A stretch of 64,000 bases of DNA from Cephalotrichum gorgonifer. Its lineage: Eukaryota; Ascomycota; Sordariomycetes; Microascales; Microascaceae. The position numbers and the translations under genes were made by a program. Where the stretch lies: positions 3,249,863 to 3,313,862 of the forward strand of contig ONZQ02000002.1 of NCBI GenBank assembly GCA_900312665.1, given 5' to 3'. The notes under the pieces are model-generated. The model worked only from the letters and a program-made list of their open reading frames with translations. It was not told where the DNA came from and ran no database searches. Below, piece after piece: positions 31,352-40,970 of this stretch (its first letter is position 1; the number at the start of each line of letters is the position of its first letter).

Positions 31352-31787
31352 TTTGGTTAATTTCGAAGAGGACAGGGTGCCGACTAGGTGCTCCAATGAT
31401 ATGGTTTACAACAGATTGTGAATTTGGCTCGAAAAGGGGGGTGGAAGTGAAAGAGTTAAGATGTAGGAGAGCAACTGTCATCATCGAATGCTTAGAAAGA
31501 AATGTTTCCTGTCTTTCTCATCCCATTGCGTCCATGCCCCCCGTTTCGCTGGCGAATAGGTTGGGAGGAGGGAGAGGCAGGCTCTCCACTACGACGATCC
31601 CTTACTACAACACGGCTCATATTGCAGTGTGCTGACTGGTGGGTCGAAGGTACGGAGGAGGAGAAGGCAGCCAAGATCTTACCCCGCTTTAATTCCGTTG
31701 TTGTTTGCATATTATTTTTACACATTACCAGCGCCCGCAATGACCCTCTGAGCATGTTCTTCCTCAGCATCATCTTGTTGAAATGAA
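31352..31787. other. intergenic between divergent genes
   Basis: Shared upstream region of the HET gene and the broken 2EXR-like gene. No gene is seen. Confidence 0.55.
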
Positions 31788-32846
31788 ATGGCGTCGCTCA
31801 CGACTCTTCCGGCCGAGATAGTCAGACAGATTCTCATCGACACTCTCCTCTCCGAGTATGATCCGCCCGCCAGTCCTCCCGAAAGTCAAGACCGGGTTTA
31901 TCTTCACAGGTCGCATGGTGTGTGGCTTAAGACTAAGGGTCTTGAGAACCCTGCTGTAGCACACCTCCTAGTCAACCGCCTCATGAACCAGCACGTCCAG
32001 GCTATCGCGGTCACCGAAGATTCTATCCACAACTATGCACTGGATGTCATATTATCAAGCTGGCTAGCCTCTAGACTACATGGACCAGAGTTCCCATCCT
32101 GACGCAGCATGTAAACAACCGTTCACACGACCTTTCGCATCTTCAACCCTGGGCCCGAATTGGACTCCAAATTCAATCGATGGGACCCCAAGAATGGCGG
32201 CATCAGCCCTGGCGTGTGGAATCCCTACGACTTACTCACCTCGTTCCTCCACAACGGACCGCTGGCACGATCAGTTCCTCTCCGTATACAGGATCGCTTC
32301 TGCCACTACACAATGAGAAATCTTATTATCGATGTTTTAGCCCCACCGGAAGATGAAGATCACACAATCACCGTGCCAAGAGCCCTGGGTCAGCGTTGGG
32401 ACGAGCAACCAATTCGCAAGGCTTTCGCCATGGCCGCCCGCGAGGGCTGGCGGCGACCGCCGGGTACAGAACCGCGCATCGAGCCTACTGAGAAGCTCGG
32501 GATCTTCCTGTACGACTGGATGAGGAGTCTCCTGGTTCTAGGCAGCCACATTGACTATGCTACCATCCTTTATGAAGGTATCCTGGACAGCATAGAATTT
32601 CGAGTAAACGGAGGAGTCCGATGCCACATCGACATGGAGAGCTGGCTGTCCATGGTTGAGCCAGAATATAGGCCTCAAAGGGAACGTGGCCAAAGGGAGA
32701 GGTTCGGCCAGTGGAAGCAATGGGTGACGGAGAAGAGGCATCTCAGGCGCCTGGGGCACGGCGCGTCTGGGAAGCGACCGCACGATAGTATTTTGTTCGT
32801 AATCGGGGGCCCGAAGCACGGTAATGGAAAACTGACCTGCGAATAG
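31788..32846 (+). pseudogene. broken F-box/2EXR-like paralogue
   Basis: The first frame (31788-32102) opens with MASLTTLPAEIVRQILID and carries SPPESQDRVYL, both like the gene at 24581-25624. It meets a TGA at 32100 and a TAA at 32112. The same frame is open again from about 32121 (VHTTFRIFNPGPELDSKF) to the stop at 32846. Between about 32080 and 32120 the similarity to the paralogue continues only in another frame (TRVPILTQHV). The pattern fits a one-base loss followed by a compensating one-base gain. No GT-AG intron of normal length removes the stops. It is either a decaying paralogue or an assembly error pair. Function is unknown. Confidence 0.65.
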
Positions 32847-33399
32847 GTATTTTGATCAACCGTGAAGAAGATGCGGCGCCGCCATCCTACCATCTTTGCC
32901 TTAACCGATGACAAGATACTGTTAGACCTATTGGGGCCATGTCAAATGAAACCCTGAGCTGCGCGGCGTTTTCGACGTCCAGTACCGGAAGAGTCTTAGG
33001 GGCATCAGCATTCATACTACGGGATTAGTGTAGCTTAAGATGGGCTTGAAGGGGGTGATCTGCTGGATATTTCAGCAAAGCAGAGGCTTGATTGTAATAC
33101 TGGAGAGATGGCCTGACCGCTATGAAGAGTTGTATCGTGGAGTAGGTAGGGCCTCACCTATTTTGGGGAAGAACTCTCAACATTGGTTGAGTATCACTCA
33201 TGGGTAGTTAGTTCGACAGTATGCTCTCTAGCCTGTGCTTCGCCTGGTCATATTATGTAAAATAATCCATTCATAATACATTGGATATCTTCTGTCCTCT
33301 GTACAAATAAACGTTAAAGGACCTACGGTGGTGATAACTGCACTAGGCACCAAAGGAGAGGAATGGTACAGAGAGCATATATGACGACTCTAAATTCCA
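32847..33399. other. intergenic between convergent genes
   Basis: No supported gene or RNA. Confidence 0.55.
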
Positions 33400-33924
33400 T
33401 CACGATGGGGCAAAGCTATCACTAACCTTCTCTCCCTTTGGCTTCTCATTGGAGGAGGAGGGTGGAGGAGACCGGCGGTGTTCAATCTCGAAACGATCTC
33501 CGTTATCCCCTGGCCCCAACGGCTCCATGGCACGCTGCCACCGGAGTAAACCGATCACGTCTGAGGCCCAGTGCTGAGAATGACGCCGCCTATTCGGGGG
33601 GAGCTCTCCTCCCTCGTCATCCCATTGCCTCCCTGGTGGCTTGACCGTCTCACAAAGGCGTTGGATAAACGCGACATTCTCGTGGGTCACCCAGCCGACT
33701 TGCTGCATCCATACGGATGTCTCGTCGTACATCGGATGAGAAAATGGAGCGCTGTACGCAAAGCTCATGTCAAATCGTTGAGAGCCGACAACACGGGCCA
33801 GGTGTCCGCATACGCCTTTCTCGACGTCTAAGTAGATGGCGTGCTCGTCCTCAGCGTAGGATTTGTATCCGACAAGGAACACTGGCGTGTGCGTAAGTTC
33901 AGAGGGCATTGTGGCGGTTGACAT
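33400..33924 (-). CDS. small hypothetical protein (DUF6914-like)
   Basis: From the ATG at 33924 a single exon encodes 174 residues (MSTATMPSELTHTPVFLVGY). An upstream extension in frame begins without an ATG and is not used. The protein has an alpha/beta opening (FLVGYKSYAEDEHAIYLDV) and conserved aromatic residues in HPMYDETSVWMQQVGWV, which recall small fungal proteins of the DUF6914 type, whose function is unknown. The C-terminus is rich in Pro, Ser and Lys. There is no signal peptide or membrane helix. The family link rests on memory of the pattern and is only moderately sure. Confidence 0.65.
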   Translation of the reverse strand: MSTATMPSELTHTPVFLVGYKSYAEDEHAIYLDVEKGVCGHLARVVGSQRFDMSFAYSAPFSHPMYDETSVWMQQVGWVTHENVAFIQRLCETVKPPGRQWDDEGGELPPNRRRHSQHWASDVIGLLRWQRAMEPLGPGDNGDRFEIEHRRSPPPSSSNEKPKGEKVSDSFAPS

Positions 33925-35235
33925 GAGCGACTGACCTGGTGTGTGGTGGTACCGACACGAAGTATCCCGTTTTAGTATAAGGCTGTTGTGTGTGACTATG
34001 GGATGCAAGGCTTGCTTGGTCTTGTTGGACGAGTCGAGTCTGCAACAGGCCGGGTGGTGGCTCTTTTATATTAAAATTTCGTTCCTTGTTTGTATTGGGG
34101 AAGGCTTCCCACTGGATTATTCAAAGCGGGTAGATATCCCTTTCAGCACCAGACAAGCTCCCATGACAAGAAGTATTGTCTTTGACATTTCACATGTTTA
34201 TGCTGCAAGATGTCATCAACCTCTCTGGGTAGACCTTTGTTCCAAATATGATCCTGGCAAAATAAGAAGGGCGGCAAAGAGCAAAACATGTGCTGGCCTA
34301 GCCGGCGTTGAAACTGGACCGCAGGCTTGAACCAGTGGGGCATCCGTCTCCTTTTGATGCCACTAGAACTCGAAGACGTCGAGGTTGTGTTGGGTGAACT
34401 TATACCACTGGAACTCGAAGATGCCGAGCCGGTGTTGGATGGACGTATACCACGATATCATCATACGTATATTAACCTTGGGCTTATCACCTCGGCTTCG
34501 TGCTATTTCGCGTACCAGTGGGCTTCGGGCTTTGTTAGGTTCAAGATTATGTTTTGTCCTTGTTACCATCTGAAGACATGACCCCGGCCTAGGCTTTGTA
34601 GTTGTTCATAGCTCCCAGCTAGAGCCATTCCCCAATGACAAGTTTAACCACAGGGACAAAACTACCCCGTCTTCGATTCCACTTGATATTCCCATGGCTT
34701 TGCCCCCCTCCAACATGGGGAAGAAGGGGTTACCTCCTCTAATCGTTTCTCCGCAGCTTCAACCGTGCCTAATTATAAAGCTACTAGGAGGTCCCAACCG
34801 ACACAAAAAGGTGCTACATGCAGAATTCAGGCTTGATTTAGTGATATAACATTAAGTTTGAGGCCAAGGACACACACTTGAGTCCACCGCGATCAAGTCA
34901 GTCATTACTTGGAAGCGTCCACGAACAAGAAGTATGTCTGATAAATCATCGTCCTCAAATCCGCTAGTATTAGATACGGATTCAATATTCCCTGCAGGTC
35001 AATTGGTAGCAACCTGCCTATTGAAGGTAGGATACAATAGGATGGATGAAGGTAGGTTACAGTAGGATCAAGGAACAGTGGGGGCAGGATGTAGGTTGCA
35101 ATAGGAGTTAGTTAAGTCCGATGTAAATCCCGATATAAAGATACGAGAAGATTCATCGAAGTGCTTTTTTACTCTCTTTCCACTCATTATCATGGGAATT
35201 TCTATCAATGTCAGGGTGTCTATTCTACTTCTGCG
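33925..35235. other. intergenic with a tandem duplication
   Basis: About 1.3 kb without a supported gene. It contains a two-copy 45-bp repeat at 34360-34449 and degenerate GGTAGG-type repeats near 35020-35110. Confidence 0.5.
34360..34449. repeat. tandem duplication of 45 bp
   Basis: Two head-to-tail units (34360-34404 and 34405-34449) share most bases; each starts CCACT and contains GAACTCGAAGA. The unit length is a multiple of three, and one frame reads PLELED in both copies. Confidence 0.85.
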
Positions 35236-36057
35236 ATGGCTAAAGTGTGGTTTGTGACCGGCTCCTCCCGCGGCCTCGGCCGTGCCATTGTCAACGCGGC
35301 TTTGAATTCCGGCGGATCGGTGATCGCAACGGCTCGGAACATCGACACACTAATTTCTTTGGTTGAAGAGTTCGCGGAAAGATTCCTCCCTCTTCAATTG
35401 GATGTCACGAAGGACGACGACGTTATCAACGCCGTCAAGGCCGGGTCTGAGAAGTTCGGTCGCATCGACGTCGTGGTGAACAATGCGGGGTACGCCAATG
35501 TCGACTCTATCGAGGATATCAAGATTGAGGACTTCCGCGAACAGCTGGATACCAACTTCATGGGTGCTGTATACGTCACGAAAGCAGTACTACCACTCCT
35601 GCGACAACAAGGCAGCGGACACATCTTCCAAGTATCGACCATTGGTGGAAGAGTCGGCACTCCCGGCCTTAGCGCCTATCAAAGTGCAAAGTGGGCTTTG
35701 ACTGGGTTCTCAACTGTTTTGGCCCAGGAGGTTGCTCCTTTAGGGATCAAGGTTACGATCCTGGAGCCGGGTGGTATACGGACCGATTTCGCCAGCTCGT
35801 CAATGCGGATAGGCGAAATAACCGACCCTTACAAGCAAACTGTTGGCGCGTTCGTCGCGGTGCTTGGTCCATTCGTGGGCAAGGAGCCATCGCTTCCGGA
35901 GAAGGTCGCTGATATTGTTGTTAACCTTTCCGCGGCCGAAGATTCTCCACTCCGACTTCTCATCGGACCGGATGCGGCCGACTTTGCTTCAAAGGCAGCG
36001 CAGGCGCTTGATGAGTCGGACCGGAAGTGGCTTGACGTTACGGCGTCATCCACTTAA
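35236..36057 (+). CDS. short-chain dehydrogenase/reductase
   Basis: From the ATG at 35236 a single exon encodes 273 residues. The Rossmann fold begins with the classical cofactor motif TGSSRGLG, followed by NNAGYA, the catalytic serine in QVSTIGG and the YQSAK motif (Tyr-x3-Lys), so the active site is intact. The Arg after GSS favours NADP(H). The protein resembles fungal SDRs annotated as oxidoreductases acting on unknown ketones or alcohols. A longer in-frame start at 35161 would add 25 residues before the fold; it is less likely because MAKVWFVTG is the usual beginning of the family. The substrate is unknown. Confidence 0.9.
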   Translation: MAKVWFVTGSSRGLGRAIVNAALNSGGSVIATARNIDTLISLVEEFAERFLPLQLDVTKDDDVINAVKAGSEKFGRIDVVVNNAGYANVDSIEDIKIEDFREQLDTNFMGAVYVTKAVLPLLRQQGSGHIFQVSTIGGRVGTPGLSAYQSAKWALTGFSTVLAQEVAPLGIKVTILEPGGIRTDFASSSMRIGEITDPYKQTVGAFVAVLGPFVGKEPSLPEKVADIVVNLSAAEDSPLRLLIGPDAADFASKAAQALDESDRKWLDVTASST

Positions 36058-36626
36058 TAGCAGAAGACGTCATATGTAGTAGGGGTGGGGATTAGATGCG
36101 ATTAATCAAAGTATTATTTACTAAAAAATTATCATGGCCAAGTTGCTCAATAGTGGACCACTATGAAGTTAAATCCACGTCTTTCAAATTCACACGGGAC
36201 AGTAGAAACCTAGACTCATCTCACAGCGTTGATGCACGTTCAGATGCCATATCCACTTGAGGGAGAATAATGTTACACGGTCCAGGACTCCCAGTACCTA
36301 TATCTAGTGCTATGGTGTAATAACGTACCGTTTAAGAAGACGTTTCCCAGGGCTTCTGGGTGCAGGGTGTTAGTTCATTTGAGTTGGAGGTCCTCTAAAC
36401 CAGTGAAGTGGAAGGAGGACATATGTTTCAGGCGGAAAGTTCTATTCCATGAGAAGATAATATAGCCTAGACAAACATTACAGCTAAGCACAAGCTAAAC
36501 AAGGCTGAAACAAACAGACCAACTGATGAGAACATGCCACCACCCCTAACACCACCAGTCTATGGGCTGAAATACCCCCCAAATGTCAAAACGAATAATA
36601 CAATAGCTCATTCCCTTCTAGATTCT
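36058..36626. other. intergenic between convergent genes
   Basis: No supported gene or RNA. Confidence 0.55.
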
Positions 36627-37462
36627 CTAGATATTGTTTGTGCCATCCTCGTCAAAGTTCTCATCAAAGACAAGCCCGTTAGGCCTAGCCCTGTTGATGT
36701 TCAGGGGGAAGTTCTCGTTGGTGATGGCGAGCTTGGCCGCGCCCCAGTCGTGCGTCATCATGCTGTCGCGCATCTCGACGGTGTCCCAGCCGTGATATCC
36801 GATCAGGGGCCCCGTGATCCACTTGCGCCAGTGGTTCTCGGGCCCACCGTTTCCAAAGTCTGCTTTACCCGCGAAGCGGAAGCAGTGGGTGGACCCGCCG
36901 TCCTTGTGGTAGACCGCAGTGGGCTTGCCGTCGCCCGCGGACGTCCACTCTATCTGGGTGTTCTCACGGATGTCATAGCCCGAGTGCTGGCTGACGGCGA
37001 CGTGCGTCACGTAGTTATCGCTCTGGCGCACCCACACGGCAATGTGCTCCCAGTCGTGACGGTGGCCCCCCACCTCCGCTGGCGTATCCTTCTGGAAGTA
37101 GTACGCGTACATGATGACGCAGTAGCCACTGTTGCAGCGCTGGCGTGAGTAGACGTTGGAGCGCTCAAGCATCTCCTCGTTGCGGCAGTACTTCTGCGGC
37201 GGCCAGTTGTTGGGGTCGAGGCCCAGGGCGATGTCGCCGTTGGGGCCGATCGCCGGGACGTTGTAGCAGCTGTCCGTGTCGAAGTCTAGGCCGGCTGGAA
37301 TCGCTTATCCAACTCTGGTGCGCGCCCAAAGATGGGGCCTGGAGGCGGCGGCTCCTGCTTCTCTGGCATCATGAAGGGGGGTTCGTTTTGTCGTCCCTGG
37401 ATAGCAAGTCCCCACGACATTGGCAGGGACGAGAGGGCAAGGAGGCTCAAACGGTACTGCAT
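36627..37462 (-). pseudogene. NLP (NPP1) necrosis-inducing-like protein gene, frameshifted
   Basis: The body frame (open from 37304 to the stop at 36627) encodes an NPP1 domain with the hallmark heptapeptide GHRHDWE and the following HIAVW, which in this family forms part of the metal-binding, plant-membrane-lytic surface. Additional cysteines (in DSCYN, KYCRN and RCNSGYC) suggest the type II class. The N-terminal part, with a signal peptide (MQYRLSLLALSSLPMSWGLA) and a dibasic site before the domain, starts at an ATG at 37462 but lies in another frame that ends at a TAG at 37286-37288. The two parts are one base out of register, and no plausible intron joins them. As read, no full-length secreted product is made. 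An assembly indel is the main alternative. Confidence 0.85.
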
Positions 37463-39008
37463 CGTGTGCCAAGCCGAGTTATCTGCTTATATAGAGGGCT
37501 AGGGGAAGAGATTGGTAAAAGAGAAACGGGAAACGAAATTTTGATTTCTGAAGTGTGAGGTTCTAGTGGAAGGTATAGCTTGCTGAACTGCTTGTGCTTG
37601 GAGTCGTGGTTTGACACAAATGAGAGGGTTTTTGCCAAGCTTTATAGTCGTGAATCTCTCTGCAACTCTCTTTAGAACCCCTTATTTGATAGCCCTATAT
37701 TCTGTAGGATTTTCGTCGCTGCTCCTCGTCGTCGACCAACATTTCAGCTCCATACTAATGTCCAATTATTGCGGCTTTGTGAAGTGCCATGGATAGTGGC
37801 TGTACTACTGGAAATAAGCGCACAGCCTTAAGGCTTGAGCCTGCCATTTTACATTCCATGAGACGACGATATAAATTCCTACCCTGCGGTTAGATCGGCA
37901 ACACAGTAATAGGACCGGGCAAAGAGTTTGGTTGGAAAGGATGGCTGGGAGAAATATTGCAAAGGGCTACAACACACCTCGTCTATCCAACCACTAACAG
38001 ATGGGGTGGCTTGTTCAAAAAGTGTGGGAGATAATATGCTCAAGTCCGATCATTGCCGTTTTCTGAGTGGCTATGCTTTTGGAAACACCCATATGCTTGT
38101 CCTTGCGCGGCCCCGACGACTCCTACCTCACACCGACGGTAACCATACCATCGAAGCTGAAAAACAACTGGGGCTACGAGGGATTCATAATAGTCCTTCC
38201 GGATGTTACTTCTATGGTGTCGTGATGGCGAAGCAACTGATCTTCGTATTCAGCCATAAGCCCCAATTTCATGTGAGGCTCAAATGACCAACTGGGTTGT
38301 GGGGGCGGCCCTGTTCCTACGAGCAGACGTTATGGGACCCAAAGGCGTATTTCAAGTACGATTGAGAAATCTGGCGTAAATGTTTCAACTCAGCTGTCGA
38401 TAGAAGGGGTTGTTTACCTGCATATAAGGAATCATGTTTCCATCATCGCTTGAGCAATATGAACTGAACCCTCAAGTCATTGAGCACAGCTGCCTTATCG
38501 CTAGTCGCTAGTCGGAATAGCTGAGGGTAGACCCACAAATAGACTAGGAAGGTAGAACTACTGTGCTATCCCTATGAGCCGTCACACCGATACCGCAGCA
38601 AACGTCGGCGATATGGATGGTGAGTCCCTCGATGGAAAAGTAACGGATGATGAGTGAAATAAACGGTGGTTCAAGGGGTAGGCAGGCTATTTGCCCCTTC
38701 ATCGCCCAGGTGTTTCGTTTCGCTACCTGGCCGAGCATGATGAGACTTGTATTTGTACGGCAGCCCGAGGCAGATGGGATCCAATCTGATTATTTTAGCA
38801 CTCGGACCGTGTATGACGCAAGTCCAAAAGGGACACAATATCACAGGCTTGTTAAGGTAACACAAGAGGAAAATAGTTCATTCAGATGGAACAGACTATT
38901 GGTAGATAGGCGAATCGTCAAATTTGGTTGCCCGTCGGGATGTTCTCTCTGTCCTCAGTGCTCTCACCCGAATTATACCATACCACAGCTACGTTAGAAC
39001 TAGCTGCT
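37463..39008. other. intergenic, no gene seen
   Basis: About 1.5 kb with short frames only and no domain content. Confidence 0.5.
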
Positions 39009-39976
39009 TCAAAACTTCTCAACAAACGGCCGTAGATCAATCTCCTGCGTAAAGGCCGACCTGTGCTGCGTGTGTAGGTTCCAGTAGCTCTCTCCAATCT
39101 ACGCGAAAGTTAGACACAAAGTTGTCCTCTCCGTCTTTTGACCGTGAAATCGGGGAGAGAATAAACTTACCGCCTCTGGCTCCAGCTTCCCGCCCTCAAC
39201 TCCGCCGTTGACGACCCACTCCCTCGTCCTCGGGATGTCAATCACCCCGTCCACAATAATGTGCGCGACGTGCACACCCCGCGGGCCAAACTCCCTGGCC
39301 AGCGACTGGCCCAGCGCGCGGAGGGCGAACTTCCCCGCGGCGAACGTGCCGAAGTTCGAGGATCCTTTCACGGAGGCCGTGGCGCCGGTGAGGAGCAGGG
39401 TGGGCGGGTAGGTGGACTTGTCGACCGACTCGAGCAGGGAGGGGAGGACCTTTTGGGCGAAGACGAAGAGGCCGCGCCTAAATCTCACGTTAGATAATCC
39501 ATCAGGAGAGGCACAAGAGATTAGGAAGAAATGGGGAAGAGAAAAAGAGGTATCAGTGGGAGGGAAATCTCTTACGGTGCGGCGCTGAGTGAGGCGTCGA
39601 GTTCCTCGACAGAGACGTCCAAAAACGGCTTCCTAGCGAACCCGCCATTGACGTTGTAGATAGCCGCGGCGGCTGTTGCACCAGGCAATTCCTTCTTGAC
39701 CGTCTCCAGCGCCGACGACAGGGACGCCGGGTCAGTGGCGTCGGCCGTGATTCCCAGAGCCTTGCCACCCGACTCCTGTATCTCTTTGATGATACTGGTG
39801 TAGTTGTCGGGGTTCCGGGCTAGTAGGACGACGGGATATGTCTTCGCGAATTTGAGCGCGGTGGCACGACCTGGGTTCTTGTTAGTCGGGTTGAATGGGG
39901 AGGCGAGGATTTGCTGACACGGACCTATTCCGGGGCCAACGCCGGCGATGATGGCATAAAGAGCGGTAGTGGCCAT
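39009..39976 (-). CDS. atypical short-chain dehydrogenase-like protein
   Basis: Four exons (39925-39976, 39576-39870, 39171-39477, 39009-39098) encode 247 residues. The N-terminus carries a glycine motif GVGPGIGRATALKFA, which is split by the first intron (54 nt, branch CTAAC), and the later NVNGG replaces the usual NNAG. The catalytic region reads TGATASVKGSSNFGTFAAGK: the lysine is kept, but the active-site Tyr of YxxxK is Phe. This Phe form occurs in a recognised group of fungal SDR-like proteins, so it is probably ancestral to that group rather than recent damage. Normal dehydrogenase activity is doubtful; NAD(P) binding is likely. The gene lies near the intact SDR at 35236 but is not closely related to it. 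Confidence 0.85.
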
Positions 39977-40970
39977 ATTTAATGTATATCGTGGGATACT
40001 AGATTTGAGGTATGTTGGCAGCCACTGGGCTCAATGTATGGTCACTCTGATATATCACGCGAGGTTTAGTATCAGATCATTGTCTACCATCCGTTTCCCG
40101 ACATTCGGCTTACGCCCCTCTTATAAGCATTTTCCTTGATTTGAAATCACCACAAAGCTTAAGTAAGCCCCCTCCCAGCATCATCGAAGGCGCATATGAC
40201 GGAATTAAGACGATTGGAAAGCGAAGACACGTCCTTGGATATACTGTCCCGTGTAGATAGACTCATGGGATGAAACCTCTGCGACTGTGGTTAAGGAGGA
40301 ACGACGCTGGAATGAACTGTTAGACAAGAAAGGGAACCACGATGAGTAACCGAACTTGGTAATCGTCGCCACTCTACGAATCCGTGCAATTGCGCCAGGT
40401 ACTCTCCCGGTCTACCCGCTCGAGTGTAAAGCTGGCGATGAAGGATAATCACTAAGATCCAATAAGATAAGGCCCAAATGTATCATGATCAATGTTAATC
40501 TGGGCTACCATTTACTATTTAAACTGCCATCAATACCATGCATGTACTTGTTATGTTCTTTCTTAGTACGTAGTCAATCTAAGCCATTATCCAGAATATC
40601 TCCTAATCAAATCTCTTCTAGGAAGATACTTCACGAATACAAATACAATTACGAGAGTACTGATTGGGTTAAGGTAGCGCTTACTTCAAACTGGACAGAT
40701 ACTATTCTTTGGGTCTACATAAAGAGCAAGCAATACAAATAGCATTTGCCCGGTATTTGTGCAAGCGGTGAATAATACCAAGTGGAGGCAGGTTTTGCTA
40801 AACAGGAAACCGGAGGTACCCCTCCGTGGCAACCCGGTTGATGATACTCCTCAGCAGTCTGGCTTCATCCAAAGTCGGCAGCACCGTCTTGCTCCTGTGA
40901 GAAAGGACTCGTCCACAAACCAGCGGTTATGCCTCCAATGAACGACCGTATCCTTGCAGTATTCCGCGAT
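39977..40970. other. intergenic, no gene seen
   Basis: About 1 kb without a supported gene. It is upstream of the SDR-like gene and downstream of the NLR gene. Confidence 0.5.

Noticed and set aside
36534..37148. 204-codon plus-strand frame opposite the NLP gene
   Set aside because: It mirrors the conserved NPP1 domain and shows no family features of its own.
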